Of a stretch of DNA of 64,000 bases, positions 1 through 8,532 are shown piece by piece; position 1 is the stretch's first letter, and every line of letters starts with the position of its first letter. The stretch is from contig CAJYKV010000015.1 in the NCBI GenBank assembly GCA_913774955.1, positions 372,001 to 436,000 on the forward strand, in the 5' to 3' direction. A program made the translations under genes and the position numbers. The notes under the pieces were generated by a model, which was not told the origin of the DNA, did no database searches, and worked only from the letters and a program-made list of their open reading frames with translations. This stretch comes from an uncultured Acidovorax sp. (lineage in GTDB: Bacteria > Pseudomonadota > Gammaproteobacteria > Burkholderiales > Burkholderiaceae_C).

Positions 1-27
1 GCCCCTGTCTTCCCGGAGTGCCCACCC

Positions 28-1716
28 ATGGATTTCCCTGCGCGCGTCCGTGCGCCTTCGACCGCCCCGTCTTCTCCCTGTTCCTCACCGGAGGAGCCAT
101 GTTCTCCGTTGGCCCAGGATTGCGGCCCCTTGCCGGCCGTTCCGCGCCGGAGTTCTCCGCCGCTCGCCGCGGACGGGCTCCGCCCTCGCTCCGCCGCGTG
201 GCCGGGCATTGCGGGAACCGAGGGCGCGGCGGTCGCCACGGCAGGCACGTCTGACACGACCGCCACGGGCTTGGCCACCGCGCACGGAAAGCAGCCGGGA
301 TTGTCCGACGCCGCCTGGGAGCGCATCGCCCAGCTCCCCGCCGCGCAGCGCCTGCGCCTGAATGCCTCCGAGCGCGCGACGGTGGCCGGGGTGGTGCGCG
401 AGCTGCGCCGCCATGTCGAGGCCGCGGGCATCGACTTCGTGCCGGTGTTCGGCCACTGGTCGCTGCGCACCGACAACTACCGCGAACTGGGCCGCGCCAG
501 CCAGGCGGACGTGCAGGAGGGGCGCGACACGCTGCCCGCGCGCATTTCCGGCTACGGCCTGGACTTCGTCGCCAGCACCGAGTACAGGGGGCGCCCGCAG
601 CATCCGGGGGCGGTGGCCTCCATCGCGCCGCTTGCCGGCGGGCAGGTGGCCGGCACGGTGCTCAAGCTGCCCTTCGACCGCGCGGAGGAGTTGCTTTCCG
701 TGCTGCTGGTGCGCGAAATCTGCGCGGAAGCGGACCTGCGCAGTCCTCCGGACGCCGACGGCCGCCCGCGCTCCAGCCTGATGTACCGGCCCGCGGTGCG
801 CCCGGTCACGCTGGGCGACGGCAGCACGCTGCACGCACTGCTCTTCGAGACGCATCCCGAGGGGCCGAAGTCGCTGCGGCGCGTGTTCGGCGACGCGGCC
901 GGGCTCACGGCCGAGCGCCTGGCGTTCTTCATCGCGGCCGAGGGCGGCTTCGTGCGCGACGGCAAGGCCTTCGGCGGGGCCAGCGCCGACTACTGGAAGG
1001 CCGGCATGCAGCGCCTCGTGGATTCGGGCGACACGCCCGACCCGCTGCTGGCCGAGGCCTTCCGCCTCGCTGCGGAGAGCCGCGGCGCCGACGGCACGCT
1101 GTCGCTCGACGCCCTGGCGGGCGCGGCCGTGCCGCGCGGGACATGGCATGGTCATGGGGACTGGCTCGCATCGGCGGAGGCGCGGCTGCCTCACGTCTAT
1201 GCGCGGCCCGCCGGTGCGGACGCGCTGGCGGGGCACCGGCGGCTTCAGGGCGCGATGGACGCGGCCCTGGCGGACTGGCAGGCGGGCGAGGCCGCGCAGA
1301 CGGCGCGTGCCGGAGGCGCAGACCTGCGCGCGGCGCTCGCCGGAGACCTGCCCGCGCTGTTGCGCGAGGCCGGCTTCGATCCTTCCGTCTATGCAGCTTC
1401 CGCGCGGGGGGCGGACGGCTACGGTCGGCACCTGCTCTTCAGTGAATCCAACGCGCGGGCCGGCATGCAGGGCCTCTACAGTGTGCAGGTGGCGGCCTTC
1501 GATGCCCGGCGGCATCCGGCCGCGCTGGCGCATCCCGCGCTGTGCGCCGTGTTCGAGGTGCCGCAGGCCACCGGCGGGGAAACGCAGCGCGGAGGGACAC
1601 CGGACGGCGACACCACCGTGGCGGTCTATCTGCACCGCGATATCGACGGCGTCTCGGGAGGGCTGGAGCGGCCGGCGGACGATCCGTTCGCATCCGCAGC
1701 CCGCGTGCTGCACTGA
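28..1716 (+). CDS. ChaC-like gamma-glutamylcyclotransferase, candidate RipAY-type type III effector
   Basis: The protein has 562 residues. Residues 1 to about 95 are rich in Ser, Pro and Ala and look disordered, as in type III secretion leaders. Residues about 135-335 resemble the ChaC/gamma-glutamylcyclotransferase fold: PVFGHWSL at 139-146 stands where the family has a VFGYGSL loop, followed by a GYGLDF...STEYRG block and LLVREI with Glu230 at the expected catalytic position. Ralstonia RipAY, a ChaC-type effector, degrades host glutathione after activation by plant thioredoxin; a similar role here is inference. About 200 C-terminal residues match no domain I know. The start at 28 has a GGAG at 15-18. 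Any hrp-type promoter would lie outside the window. A plain cytosolic ChaC enzyme is less likely given the long disordered leader and tail. Confidence 0.62.
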   Translation: MDFPARVRAPSTAPSSPCSSPEEPCSPLAQDCGPLPAVPRRSSPPLAADGLRPRSAAWPGIAGTEGAAVATAGTSDTTATGLATAHGKQPGLSDAAWERIAQLPAAQRLRLNASERATVAGVVRELRRHVEAAGIDFVPVFGHWSLRTDNYRELGRASQADVQEGRDTLPARISGYGLDFVASTEYRGRPQHPGAVASIAPLAGGQVAGTVLKLPFDRAEELLSVLLVREICAEADLRSPPDADGRPRSSLMYRPAVRPVTLGDGSTLHALLFETHPEGPKSLRRVFGDAAGLTAERLAFFIAAEGGFVRDGKAFGGASADYWKAGMQRLVDSGDTPDPLLAEAFRLAAESRGADGTLSLDALAGAAVPRGTWHGHGDWLASAEARLPHVYARPAGADALAGHRRLQGAMDAALADWQAGEAAQTARAGGADLRAALAGDLPALLREAGFDPSVYAASARGADGYGRHLLFSESNARAGMQGLYSVQVAAFDARRHPAALAHPALCAVFEVPQATGGETQRGGTPDGDTTVAVYLHRDIDGVSGGLERPADDPFASAARVLH

Positions 1717-1873
1717 CTGGCGGCCGCCGGCCAGCCGGCACCATCGTTCCATCCGCGGGCCGGTGTGTTGCGCGCATGCGCCGTTGGCTGCGGCCGAAGC
1801 GGCCCCATCTGCAGGGTAGACCGGCCGCCGCCCATTCCCGGCTTCCCGCGGCCGCTTCCAGGAGAATCCCGCC

Positions 1874-2923
1874 ATGCCTTCCACTTCGCCCCTGCTCGCC
1901 GTCCAACCGCTGGGACCGCTCTGGCCCACGCTGGACCCGTTCCTGTTCTGCGCCCACCACGACGACGCCTATCCGCGCGGCAACGCCCGGCTGGGGCCGG
2001 ACGCGCCGCTCGCCGGCCGGCAGATCGGCCAGGATTTCTCGCGCAAGGACGGCTGGAGCATGTACCACGGCGACGTGGTGCCGGGCTTCCCGCCGCATCC
2101 GCACCGCGGCTTCGAGACCGTGACCATCGTGCGCACCGGCCTGATCGACCATGCCGATTCGCTGGGCGCGGCCGCGCGCTTCGGGCAGGGCGACGTGCAG
2201 TGGCTCACCGCCGGCAAGGGCGTGGTGCATTCGGAGATGTTCCCGCTGCTCGACCCGGCGCAGCCGAATCCGCTGGAACTGTTCCAGATCTGGCTCAACC
2301 TGCCCGCGGCGGACAAGATGGCGCCGCCGCACTTCACCATGTTCTGGGCCGGCGACGTGCCCCGGGTGGTGCACGACGACGAGGCCGGCCGCCGCACGGA
2401 GGTGACGGTGATCGCGGGCCGCGTGCCCGGCGAGGCGGCCGAACCGCTCGCGCCGCCGCCGCACTCCTGGGCCGCGCGTCCGGAGTCCGACGTGGCGATC
2501 TGGACGCTGCGGCTCGCGCCGGGCGCGCGCTACCGCCTGCCGGCCGCCACTGGCGAGGGCACGCGGCGCATGCTCTACCACTTCGCCGGCGAGGGCGTGC
2601 GCGTGGCGGCCGAGGCCGTGGGCCATGCGGCGATCGAGCTGCGCGCGGGCGAGGCGGTGGAGATCGTCAACGGCAGCGACGCTCAGGCGGCCGAATTCCT
2701 GCTGCTGCAGGGCCGCCCGCTGGGCGAGCCCGTGGTGCAGTACGGCCCGTTCGTGATGAACACCGAGGCGGAGATCCACGCCGCGCTGGCCGATTACCGG
2801 CGCACGGAGTTCGGCGGCTGGCCCTGGGGCGATGGGGCGCCGGTGCACGGGCCCGAGCCGCGCCGTTTCGCGCGCCGGCCGGGCACGGCGGCCGACGAAG
2901 TGCCCGCGCCGCTGCCCGCGTGA
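1874..2923 (+). CDS. Pirin family protein
   Basis: The 349-residue protein is a bicupin of the pirin family. The N-terminal cupin carries the signature HPHRGFET (His75, His77) and GKGVVHSEMF (His119, Glu121), which together form the usual 2-His plus His/Glu metal site. Bacterial pirins are cytosolic metal proteins; some show quercetinase activity and others bind metabolic enzymes, so the exact role is open. A good ribosome site (AGGAGA) lies 9 bases before the ATG. At about 350 residues it is longer than typical pirins (230-290), because of an extended C-terminal cupin. It stands alone on the plus strand between the effector candidate and the SlyD-like gene. Family identity is secure; substrate is not. 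Confidence 0.9.
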   Translation: MPSTSPLLAVQPLGPLWPTLDPFLFCAHHDDAYPRGNARLGPDAPLAGRQIGQDFSRKDGWSMYHGDVVPGFPPHPHRGFETVTIVRTGLIDHADSLGAAARFGQGDVQWLTAGKGVVHSEMFPLLDPAQPNPLELFQIWLNLPAADKMAPPHFTMFWAGDVPRVVHDDEAGRRTEVTVIAGRVPGEAAEPLAPPPHSWAARPESDVAIWTLRLAPGARYRLPAATGEGTRRMLYHFAGEGVRVAAEAVGHAAIELRAGEAVEIVNGSDAQAAEFLLLQGRPLGEPVVQYGPFVMNTEAEIHAALADYRRTEFGGWPWGDGAPVHGPEPRRFARRPGTAADEVPAPLPA

Positions 2924-3067
2924 CGGCCGCCTTGGCAAAGCCCTGGGGCCGTGCCACGGCCGCGCCCGCCGGGTCCGGGGATGCCTGACAATGGGCCCAT
3001 GGCGCGGCCCCGCGGGGCGCGCCTTCGTTTTTCCCGTGCCACCGCACCGCATCGTTTTTTTGCCGCA

Positions 3068-3538
3068 ATGAACATCACCAAGGACTCCGCCGTCACCCTC
3101 AGCTACAAGATCACCAGCCCCCAGGGCAAGCCCCTGGATTCGGGTGACGTGGCGTATCTGCACGGCGGCTACGACAACCTCTTCCCGAAGGTCGAGGCCG
3201 CGCTGGAAGGGCAGGCGCCCGGCTTTTCCACCACCATCGAGCTGGACGTGGCCGATGCCTTCGGCGAGCGCGACGAGAGCCTGGTGCGCACCATCCCGAA
3301 GAGCGAATTCCCGCCCGGCGTGAAGGTGGGCGGCCAGCTGCGCGGCGTCGGCGACGACGGCCAGCCCCAGCTCTTCAACGTGGTGAAGATCAAGGGCCCC
3401 GAGGTACACCTGGACGGCAACCATCCGCTCGCCGGCCAGGCGCTGCGCTTCACCTGCAAGGTGACGGAAGTGCGTCCGGCCACCGCCGACGAGATCGCCC
3501 ACCGCCACGTGCACGGCGGGCACGGCCACCACCACTGA
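3068..3538 (+). CDS. slyD: FKBP-type peptidyl-prolyl isomerase, SlyD-like
   Basis: This 156-residue cytosolic chaperone/isomerase has the SlyD layout. An FKBP half-domain (DSGDVAYLHGGYDNLFPKVE) precedes an insert-in-flap domain (about 70-130). The closing strand contains DGNHPLAGQALRF, the hallmark of SlyD and FkpB proteins. The C-terminus is a short His-rich tail (HVHGGHGHHH), a reduced form of the metal-binding tail that in E. coli SlyD delivers nickel to hydrogenase. The ATG at 3068 is preferred over an upstream in-frame start because it aligns with the family N-terminus (MNITKDSAVTLSYKI). The gene converges with the pilus operon, whose tip gene ends 48 bases further on. Confidence 0.92.
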   Translation: MNITKDSAVTLSYKITSPQGKPLDSGDVAYLHGGYDNLFPKVEAALEGQAPGFSTTIELDVADAFGERDESLVRTIPKSEFPPGVKVGGQLRGVGDDGQPQLFNVVKIKGPEVHLDGNHPLAGQALRFTCKVTEVRPATADEIAHRHVHGGHGHHH

Positions 3539-3585
3539 AACCTGGAGCGCGGGCAGCGACGCCTGAAGGGTTCCGTGTGCTGCTC

Positions 3586-4551
3586 TCAGTACTCCACGTC
3601 CACCACCACGTTGTCCTGGTACACACCGGGCGGCGAGGGGCTCTGGTCGGCGTAGATGCGCGCCGTGTAGGGCAGGACGATGGGCGTGAGCCCGTCGGTG
3701 AGGGCCGAGCCCGCCACGCGCGTGCCCGCCGCCGTGCCCCACACGCTGCCGTCGCCGCGGAACAGGTCGTAGGCGAGGCGGTTGGCGCCGCTCGCCATCT
3801 GCCGCCGGCCGCCCGCCGGATAGGTGCCGGGCCCGAGCCCCACGGTGACGGACAGCCCGCGCGTGCACACCACCGACACGTTGCCCGTCACCGCCGCGAA
3901 GGCCGCCGGCAGCGGCGCGGCGCCGAACTGCACGTTCGGGGCCGAGAAAGTGCAGTCGTTCGTCACCACGAGCTGCACCGTGAGCACCCGGTTCAGGTTG
4001 CCGTTGCGCGGCGTGCCCACGCAGAGTCCACCCACGCCGAGCAGGCCTTCGCAGATGTTCGCGTAGGCCCAGTTCACCGTGATCGTGTCCGTGTACGTGC
4101 CTGCGGGAACGTTCGCACCGACGGCGGTCGTGATGCGCAGCGGCACCGAGGCCGTGTTGTTGCTGAGCAGTGCGACCAGGTTCGCTCCGCTGGCGTTGAT
4201 CACCAGCAGCCCCTGCGTGTAGCCCGCGCCGCCCAGATCGGTGATCTGGTAGGGAATGGGCGGCTTGCTGCCGTCCTTCAGCGTGAGGCCCGTGGTGGTG
4301 CTCACGAACTTGGCCTGCACCGTGGGCGTGCCGAGCGTGGAGAGCACGATGCCACCGCAGCCGAGCGTGAACTGCGCGGTGGTGGAGATGGCCGGGCCCG
4401 AGAGCACGCGCTGCGAAGGCACGGTGCCCAGGGTGCCGCCGGTTTCGCTGTTCACGCAGTCGGCCGCTGCCGGCCGGCACAGGGCGGCGAGCAGCGCGGC
4501 GACGGAGAGCAGGGCGCGGCACCGCCATCGGCTGCGCGCCCTGCGCGGCAT
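3586..4551 (-). CDS. Spore coat U domain protein, two-domain CsuE-like pilus tip adhesin
   Basis: The last gene of the pilus operon encodes about 321 residues. A signal peptide (RALLSVAALLAALCRPAAA) is followed by two Ig-like spore-coat-U (SCPU) domains, about residues 28-170 and 175-321. Each contains the cysteines and the PAGTYTDTITVNW or PPGVYQDNVVVDV strand typical of archaic pilins. The last strand ends in VDVEY, a normal subunit end. A protein with two SCPU domains in this position matches CsuE, the tip adhesin of Acinetobacter Csu pili, which grips hydrophobic surfaces. The ATG at 4551 is chosen; a GTG at 4560 overlapping the usher stop (GTGA) is equally possible and would add three residues. 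Confidence 0.82.
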   Translation of the reverse strand: MPRRARSRWRCRALLSVAALLAALCRPAAADCVNSETGGTLGTVPSQRVLSGPAISTTAQFTLGCGGIVLSTLGTPTVQAKFVSTTTGLTLKDGSKPPIPYQITDLGGAGYTQGLLVINASGANLVALLSNNTASVPLRITTAVGANVPAGTYTDTITVNWAYANICEGLLGVGGLCVGTPRNGNLNRVLTVQLVVTNDCTFSAPNVQFGAAPLPAAFAAVTGNVSVVCTRGLSVTVGLGPGTYPAGGRRQMASGANRLAYDLFRGDGSVWGTAAGTRVAGSALTDGLTPIVLPYTARIYADQSPSPPGVYQDNVVVDVEY

Positions 4552-4556
4552 GCCAC

Positions 4557-7010
4557 TCACAGCGCGGCCCTCCCGGCCGGGCCGGCGGCGGGTGCGGCGG
4601 TGGAGGGGCCTTCGCCCGCGCGGCACACCACCCGCAGATCGCGCAGCGCCGCATGCTCTGCCGCATCGAAGGCGGCGCGGCATTCGCGCCCGTCGGGCAT
4701 GCGGGCGGTGAGCGTGTTGCGCGGGTGCAGGGTGGTCAGGTAGACCACGCCGTCCCATCCGACCACCGTGGGCACCTGGCCCTGCTCGTGCACCACCGCG
4801 CTGCCCGGCGGCAGGGCCGTGCCGCCCTCGTCCACCAGCGTGAGGGTGGCCGTGCGCATGCGCAGCACCGGCATGCGCACCAGCGTACCCGTGCCCCGCG
4901 CGACGGCCGCGCGGCGTTCCAGCGTGGGCGTGTGCACGTCGGCGGGCAGCGAGAGCGGATCGATCGCGTAGCGTGCCGGATAGTAGGCCGGCACGTTGGG
5001 CACCAGCAGGTAGCCCTGCGCATCGGTGCTGCCCACCGGCTGGTGGTTGAAGGTGATCGGCACACCGGGCGTGCCATCGGTGGAGACCAGCGCGAAGCCG
5101 TCGGTGACGCGGTTGGCGGCGAACACGTAGCCGCCCATCGCGCCCAGCGACCCGGAAGCGCCGGCCCAGTGCGTGGTGTCGGCGGACGCGCCGAAGATCC
5201 CGCCCTGCACGAGGCCGTTGCGGCCCTGGTACTGCGCGCTAGCGAGGCGGTAATCGGTGCCCGCGCCGCCGCTCCGGCCGCCGTTGCCGCGCGCCTGGGC
5301 GACGCGCCAGCCGAAGCCGCCATCGCTCGGCAGGCTGCGCTGCAATCCCACCTCGCCCTGCGTGCCCGCGCCGGTGCGCGCGACGGCGGCCTGCGCCGTG
5401 AGCAGGGCGTCGAGCAGGTAGGTCAGCTGGGCACGCACCTGGGTCTCGCCGGTCTCCACCGTGCGGCCCGCCGTGAGCGAGAAGAAGGCGTCGCGGCCCA
5501 CGGGCATGCTGTAGCTCGCGTAGGCGACGCGGCTGCGCTCGGCACCGGTGCCGCGCAGGTCGATCCAGCCCGCGCCGACCGAGGCGCTGCCCAGCACCCA
5601 GCTCGCGTTGACCTGCCGCGTGGAGCGCGCGGACCGCAGCGGGCCGCCGCCGTAGTCGCCCGCATCGCCGAATCCGGAGGCGCGCCGCGTCTCCTGCACC
5701 GAGATGCCGCCGCGGGGCGTCTGGTACTGGTAGCCGGCGCTCCACTGCCAGCCGCCGCGGCGGTCGGCCGACGCCACGTCGCCTGGAGTGGCGCGCCCGC
5801 GCGTGAGCGAGGCATTGAAGATGCCCAGCGTGCCCCAGCGCGCGAGCCCGCCGGCACCCAGCACGGACAGCCCGCGGCCGGCCTGGGCCTGGGCTTCCAC
5901 CGTCACCGCGTCGCTCAGGCCCCGCCGCAGCACGCCCGCCGCGACGGGACGGCCGTAGGCGAAGCTGCGCAGGCCGTAGCCGCGCCGCACCGCACCCAGC
6001 GACAGCGAGTAGTCGGACCATCCGGGGCGCAGCAACTGGCTGCTCACGTAGAACGGCACGGTGGCCACCACCTGCCGGCCCAGCGCGTCGGTGGTGACCA
6101 CCGAAGCCGTGCCCGCGCCGTTCACGGCGGGCAGCTCGCCCAGCGTGAAAGGGCCGGGCTGCACGGTGTGCCGGGCCGCGCGGAAGCCGTTGACGAACAC
6201 GTCCACGGCGGAAGGCACGGCGGCCTGGCCTGCGAATTCGGGCATCGGGTAGGTGACCAGATCGGGCCGCGCGGCGAAATTGCGGGCCCACTGCACGCCG
6301 CCCAGCCGCACGGGCGTGGTCCAGGGCAGCGCGCCGGTGATGAGGTCGCCCGCCGTCCACGACGTGGCGCTGCCGGCGTCGGTGTCCGTCCAGGCGGTGT
6401 CGTAGCGCAGGTAGCCGTTGCCGGTACCGCCGCTGGCGTGCCGCAGCACGCCCGTGTGCGAGACCACGCCGTACGCGCCGAAGAGGCGCTGCTCCGACCA
6501 GACCGACGCCGCCGTGAAGCCGCGCGTGCGCGTGGCGTAGAGGTCGTAGTTCATCAGGAAGCCGGTGCCGCGGGAGAGCGCCACGTCGTCCGCCGGTTCC
6601 GCCGACAGCGTCTGCAGCGGCAGCCAGTCGGGCGGCACGTCGATGCGCAGGCGCTGCGCGAGGCTGTCGTACGCGACCGAGACGCCTGGCAGTGCGTCCA
6701 CGGCCACGGCGGTGCCGTCGGGCTGGTCGGTGCGCACCCGCAGCCGCCGCAGCAGGGCCGCGTCGATGTCGTAGTGGGGCCCGCGCTGGCGCACCGCGAC
6801 GAGTTCGCCGCTGGGCTGGCCGTTCACCTCCACCTCCAGGTAGAGCAGGGTGGATGAACCCACGGCCTCCGCGCCCGCCCTGGGCCCTGGCGGTGGGGGC
6901 AGGTCGCCCGCGGACGGCCCGGCGGGCAGGCAGGCCAGCAGCGCCATCCACCGGCCGGCGCGCAGGCGGGCACGGGCTGCGGCTCGGCGTGCGGGATCAT
7001 GGCGCGGCAC
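4557..7010 (-). CDS. Archaic chaperone-usher pathway outer-membrane usher (CsuD/FimD type)
   Basis: The 817-residue protein is an outer-membrane pore that assembles and exports pilin subunits. After a signal segment (RWMALLACLPAGPSAG) comes the N-terminal periplasmic domain (LYLEVEVNGQPSGEL). A long beta-barrel follows, with usher signatures such as VDVFVNGFRA and PGPFTLGELP. The plug domain and two C-terminal domains (VPITFNHQPVGSTDAQGYLLVPN) complete the family layout. Length fits CsuD (about 830). The GTG start at 7010 overlaps the chaperone stop by 14 bases, indicating translational coupling; the nearby ATG at 7000 is out of frame. The neighbouring chaperone and SCPU subunits place it in the archaic rather than the classical (FimD) clade. 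Confidence 0.92.
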   Translation of the reverse strand: MPRHDPARRAAARARLRAGRWMALLACLPAGPSAGDLPPPPGPRAGAEAVGSSTLLYLEVEVNGQPSGELVAVRQRGPHYDIDAALLRRLRVRTDQPDGTAVAVDALPGVSVAYDSLAQRLRIDVPPDWLPLQTLSAEPADDVALSRGTGFLMNYDLYATRTRGFTAASVWSEQRLFGAYGVVSHTGVLRHASGGTGNGYLRYDTAWTDTDAGSATSWTAGDLITGALPWTTPVRLGGVQWARNFAARPDLVTYPMPEFAGQAAVPSAVDVFVNGFRAARHTVQPGPFTLGELPAVNGAGTASVVTTDALGRQVVATVPFYVSSQLLRPGWSDYSLSLGAVRRGYGLRSFAYGRPVAAGVLRRGLSDAVTVEAQAQAGRGLSVLGAGGLARWGTLGIFNASLTRGRATPGDVASADRRGGWQWSAGYQYQTPRGGISVQETRRASGFGDAGDYGGGPLRSARSTRQVNASWVLGSASVGAGWIDLRGTGAERSRVAYASYSMPVGRDAFFSLTAGRTVETGETQVRAQLTYLLDALLTAQAAVARTGAGTQGEVGLQRSLPSDGGFGWRVAQARGNGGRSGGAGTDYRLASAQYQGRNGLVQGGIFGASADTTHWAGASGSLGAMGGYVFAANRVTDGFALVSTDGTPGVPITFNHQPVGSTDAQGYLLVPNVPAYYPARYAIDPLSLPADVHTPTLERRAAVARGTGTLVRMPVLRMRTATLTLVDEGGTALPPGSAVVHEQGQVPTVVGWDGVVYLTTLHPRNTLTARMPDGRECRAAFDAAEHAALRDLRVVCRAGEGPSTAAPAAGPAGRAAL

Positions 7011-7887
7011 GGGGCAGCGGCGCTTCGCGCCCGTTCACGGTGGCCTGCAGCACCGCCCGCGGCGGCGGGGGCTGGTCCAGCGCCCAGCGGCGCTCGCTGT
7101 TCGGCAGCACGTAGCCGAGCAGGCCCGGAGACACCACCGGCCCCTCGCGCCCATCGGGCCCCTGCCAGCGCACGGCGGTGAGCCGGGCGTGGCCCGGCCC
7201 CGCGTTCTGCACGGCCAATCGCTGCGTGCCGTCGGGAGACCGCTCCACCGTCCACCGCAGCGAGGGCGCCAGCGCGTCGCCCGCGGACAGGCGCGACAGC
7301 AGGTCCGCATGGGTGGCGGGCATGCGCGGCCCCAGCGTGCCGGGGGCGTAGACGAAGAGCGGGATCGCATAGCGGATCTGCAGCCGCACGCCGAACTGGG
7401 CGGGCGGCTGCGAGGGGGCGGACGCCCCTTCGGCCTGCGCCATGGCGGCGGTGGGCGGTGGCAGTTCGTCGAGCAGCACGCGGAAGGCCTGCTCCTGCCC
7501 GGCCGGCACGGGCTGCGTGGCGATGAGCCGCACCATCTGCCGCGCGCCCGCGGGAATCTGGCTGATCGGCGGGCTCGCCACCACCGCCTGCTGCGGCGCG
7601 AACCGGTCTTCGCCGTCCTCCTGCCGCCAGGCGAAGACACGGGCCTGCATCGCCACCGGCTCGCTGCCGCGGTTCTCGATCCAGAGCGCGACCGCGCGCT
7701 GCTCGCCCGCGATGACGGGGTCCACCGGCCAGATCATCAAGGGGGCTGCGGCGTGCAGGACCGTGGGGGCGAGCAGCAGCAGGGCGGCGAGGGCCAGCGC
7801 CCGGAGGCGGCCACCGGGGCCTGGCCCTTGCTGGTGCGGGTACGGGTGCCGGCCCGGGAGTGGAAGGACAGGATCGCCACTCACCAT
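6997..7887 (-). CDS. Periplasmic pilus assembly chaperone (CsuC/FimC type)
   Basis: This 296-residue periplasmic chaperone has a signal peptide (ALALAALLLLAPTVLHAA) and the two Ig-like domains of the PapD superfamily. The N-domain begins LMIWPVDPVIAGEQRAVALW and contains the MVRLIATQPVP edge strand that donates to subunits. The C-domain (about 185-290) ends the protein. It is longer than most chaperones (about 240) because of an acidic, Ala/Pro-rich linker (MAQAEGASAPSQPPAQ) in the N-domain. The ATG at 7887 overlaps the stop codon of the preceding SCPU subunit, and the usher start overlaps its own end, so the three genes form one tightly coupled operon. Confidence 0.88.
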   Translation of the reverse strand: MVSGDPVLPLPGRHPYPHQQGPGPGGRLRALALAALLLLAPTVLHAAAPLMIWPVDPVIAGEQRAVALWIENRGSEPVAMQARVFAWRQEDGEDRFAPQQAVVASPPISQIPAGARQMVRLIATQPVPAGQEQAFRVLLDELPPPTAAMAQAEGASAPSQPPAQFGVRLQIRYAIPLFVYAPGTLGPRMPATHADLLSRLSAGDALAPSLRWTVERSPDGTQRLAVQNAGPGHARLTAVRWQGPDGREGPVVSPGLLGYVLPNSERRWALDQPPPPRAVLQATVNGREAPLPRAAP

Positions 7888-8504
7888 GACAGCGTCACCT
7901 GCACGGTGTCGGTGTAGACGCCCGAAGGCAGCCCGAAGCCGGGAAACGTGACCGTGCCCTGCAGCGGCAGGGCCGCTGCTACCGCGCCGAGCGTGAGACT
8001 GGCCGGCACGTTGGGCGCCAGGGCCGTGGGCGTGCCCGCGGCCAGGGCCAGCGCATAGGGCACGAAGGCGCCGGCGTTGTTGGAGAGCCGGCGCTGGCCG
8101 CCCTGCGCATGCTGGCCCGCGTCGGCCGCCACCTGCACCGCCGTGCCCGGCGTGCACTGGATCAGGGCCTGCCCGCCCGTGCCCGAGCCCGCCAGCCGGG
8201 TTTCGGTGCCCGTGCGCACGGCGGAGTGGGTGCCGAAGTCGATGCGACCGAAGTCCAGGCCCGTGACCTGCCCGGCCGCGCCGGCCACCATGCAGCCGCG
8301 CACGATGGCCGCGTTCACCGCGATGGTCGCCTGGGTGGGAATGGCCGCGGGCGTGGCGGGCGCGGTGTGCAGCAGCGCCCACAGGGGCAGCAGCGGGGTC
8401 AGGAAACGGTGCGGCGCGGGCAGCGCGGCCGGCCATGCGGCAGCGTGCCCACGCCGCACCCGGGGGCGGGCGGCGTGTCGCATGGCTGGAATCTCCCTCG
8501 CCAC
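7881..8504 (-). CDS. Spore coat U domain pilin subunit (Csu-type minor subunit)
   Basis: The 207-residue secreted protein has one SCPU domain after an N-terminal hydrophobic segment (RFLTPLLPLWALLHTAPA). Family features are the first cysteine strand (IVRGCMVAG), the LDFGRIDFGTHSA block, a second cysteine (LIQCTPGT) and the C-terminal beta strand SGVYTDTVQVTLSW. It is predicted to polymerise by donor-strand complementation through the chaperone and usher encoded downstream. An internal ATG at 8483 is an alternative start giving a more compact signal peptide. By position it stands where Csu operons encode CsuA or CsuB. Confidence 0.8.
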   Translation of the reverse strand: MAREIPAMRHAARPRVRRGHAAAWPAALPAPHRFLTPLLPLWALLHTAPATPAAIPTQATIAVNAAIVRGCMVAGAAGQVTGLDFGRIDFGTHSAVRTGTETRLAGSGTGGQALIQCTPGTAVQVAADAGQHAQGGQRRLSNNAGAFVPYALALAAGTPTALAPNVPASLTLGAVAAALPLQGTVTFPGFGLPSGVYTDTVQVTLSW

Positions 8505-8532
8505 CGGCGTGCCGGCGGCCCTCGTCGTCGGT

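Noticed and set aside
1-27. PIP-box (hrp regulator site) for the candidate effector
   Set aside because: Only 27 bases precede the start within the window, so the expected promoter region cannot be read.
6998-7000. ATG at 7000 as usher start
   Set aside because: It is not in the usher reading frame; the GTG at 7010 is the first in-frame start with a signal peptide.
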